This document shows positions 5,953 through 6,566 of a stretch of DNA of 6,566 nt, piece by piece. The notes beneath the pieces were generated by a model that was not told the DNA's origin, made no database searches, and worked only from the letters and a program-made list of their open reading frames with translations. The translations under genes and the position numbers were made by a program. Source of the stretch: Patescibacteria group bacterium (GTDB lineage: Bacteria > Patescibacteriota > Minisyncoccia > Moranbacterales > UBA1568); NCBI GenBank assembly GCA_030916545.1, contig JAUPWI010000078.1, forward strand, positions 1-6,566, written 5' to 3'. The first letter of the stretch is position 1. Each line of letters starts with the position of its first letter.

Positions 5953-6566
5953 TCACGAAAACACGATTTTCACAAACCGATGACTTCCGACCCGCATAAT
6001 CTTTCCGTCATGCGCTTCCTTGGAAAGAATCAGTGCCCCGACCGCAACTTTCTTTCCGTCGATCGATACGGCCCCCTGTTCGATCAGACGGCGCGCGACA
6101 CCTTTACTCGATGCAATCCCGGTCGACACCAGGAAATCCAAGACGTTCTCGCATGCCTCATACGCCTGAACATACTGCGGTGTCTTCTTTTCCGAAATAG
6201 TTTCGATGAAATACTGCTCAGCCTCAGTCCCTGCTTCAGACCCGTGATAGAGCGTCACAATCTCTCTCGCCAGCCGAAGCTTGGCATCACGCGGATTGAG
6301 CCCGCCGTCAAACAGCTTCGCTTCGATTACTTCGACTTCGGCAAGCGGTACGCGCGTACAGTGAATCAGATATGGAACAATCATTTCATCGGGAACACTC
6401 ATTACCTTGCCAAACATGCTGTTGGAAGTATCAAGCAGATTGATTGTATTCCCCCAACTCGAACTCATCTTGCGCCCATCGGTTCCAAGTATCAGATCGA
6501 CCATAAGGACGATCTGTGCTGATTGCCCGTGCACCTCCTGCAATTTCCGGCCGGCCAGAAGATTGA
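5953..6566 (-). CDS. tyrS: Tyrosyl-tRNA synthetase, C-terminal part (5' end outside window)
   Basis: Class I aminoacyl-tRNA synthetase that attaches tyrosine to tRNA-Tyr in the cytoplasm. The 203 complete codons visible are open to the right edge. The frame begins with NLLAGRKLQE, which matches the stretch before the KMSKS loop in bacterial TyrRS, so the TTG at 6541-6543 is an internal Leu codon and not the start. In order the fragment shows LILGTDGRK followed by the KMSKS-type loop written KMSSS (6457-6471), the anticodon-binding helical region with NPRDAKLRLAREIVTLYHG, and a C-terminal S4-like RNA-binding domain of about 65 residues containing GVARRLIEQGAVSIDGKKV. The catalytic HIGH-bearing half lies outside. 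The DAKxRLAREIVTxYHG stretch resembles the TyrS2-type bacterial enzymes more than the E. coli type, which is an inference from memory. The gene ends in TGA and is followed after 25 bases by pheS, so the two are probably cotranscribed. The identity is secure. Confidence 0.96.
   Translation of the reverse strand, partial: NLLAGRKLQEVHGQSAQIVLMVDLILGTDGRKMSSSWGNTINLLDTSNSMFGKVMSVPDEMIVPYLIHCTRVPLAEVEVIEAKLFDGGLNPRDAKLRLAREIVTLYHGSEAGTEAEQYFIETISEKKTPQYVQAYEACENVLDFLVSTGIASSKGVARRLIEQGAVSIDGKKVAVGALILSKEAHDGKIMRVGSHRFVKIVFS

Noticed and set aside
5779..6522. 247-codon plus-strand reading frame opposite pheS and tyrS
   Set aside because: It lies antisense to two clearly conserved synthetase genes, crosses their junction, shows no recognisable motif, and its composition mirrors the codon use of the genes beneath.
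1..6566. CRISPR arrays, insertion sequences, tRNA genes, long direct repeats
   Set aside because: None found on either strand by reading; the only repeats are the hairpin stems described above.

Overview
The window is an ordinary bacterial housekeeping block in which every supported gene lies on the minus strand. Read in transcription order (high to low coordinates) it holds: the 3' part of tyrS (tyrosyl-tRNA synthetase, cut by the window edge), pheS and pheT (the two subunits of phenylalanyl-tRNA synthetase), rnpB (RNase P RNA), a membrane-bound polyprenyl-phosphate sugar-phosphate transferase, and a small four-helix membrane protein of the phage holin 4 superfamily (PF04020-like). All three stop codons are used (TGA for tyrS, TAG for pheS and the holin-like gene, TAA for pheT and the transferase), so the standard bacterial code applies.

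The organism is most likely a member of the Patescibacteria (Candidate Phyla Radiation), but not a code-25 lineage such as Gracilibacteria or Absconditabacteria. This is inferred from protein flavour: the KMSSS signature with a following Trp in TyrRS, the LADRGSDALS segment in PheT, the four-cysteine insert in PheS, and the FRYM / GPLYKIKDDPR style of the sugar transferase. Tight spacing and mostly weak or absent Shine-Dalgarno sequences fit as well. No search was run, so the phylum is a moderate-confidence inference.

Layout. tyrS, pheS and pheT form a compact aminoacylation operon, with gaps of 25 and 2 bases, that ends in a hairpin plus U-rich tract just after pheT. The -35 box of a near-consensus promoter (TTGACT, 17-base spacer, TATAAT) lies in that U-rich tract and drives rnpB. 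rnpB is recognised from its universally conserved ends, a perfect 16-bp P1 helix, P2 and P4. The sugar transferase starts only about 31 bases after rnpB with no convincing terminator between them, so the RNase P RNA promoter may also supply the transferase and holin-like genes. That unit ends at two tandem GC-rich hairpins near the left edge.

The upper block charges tRNA with Tyr and Phe, and the RNA gene matures tRNA 5' ends, so the upper two thirds is tRNA-themed. The lower genes concern the cell envelope. No mobile element, CRISPR array, phage gene cluster or novel system is visible. The useful points are a start-codon correction for the transferase (its longest ORF runs into rnpB), the merged terminator and promoter, and several structural details of rnpB.
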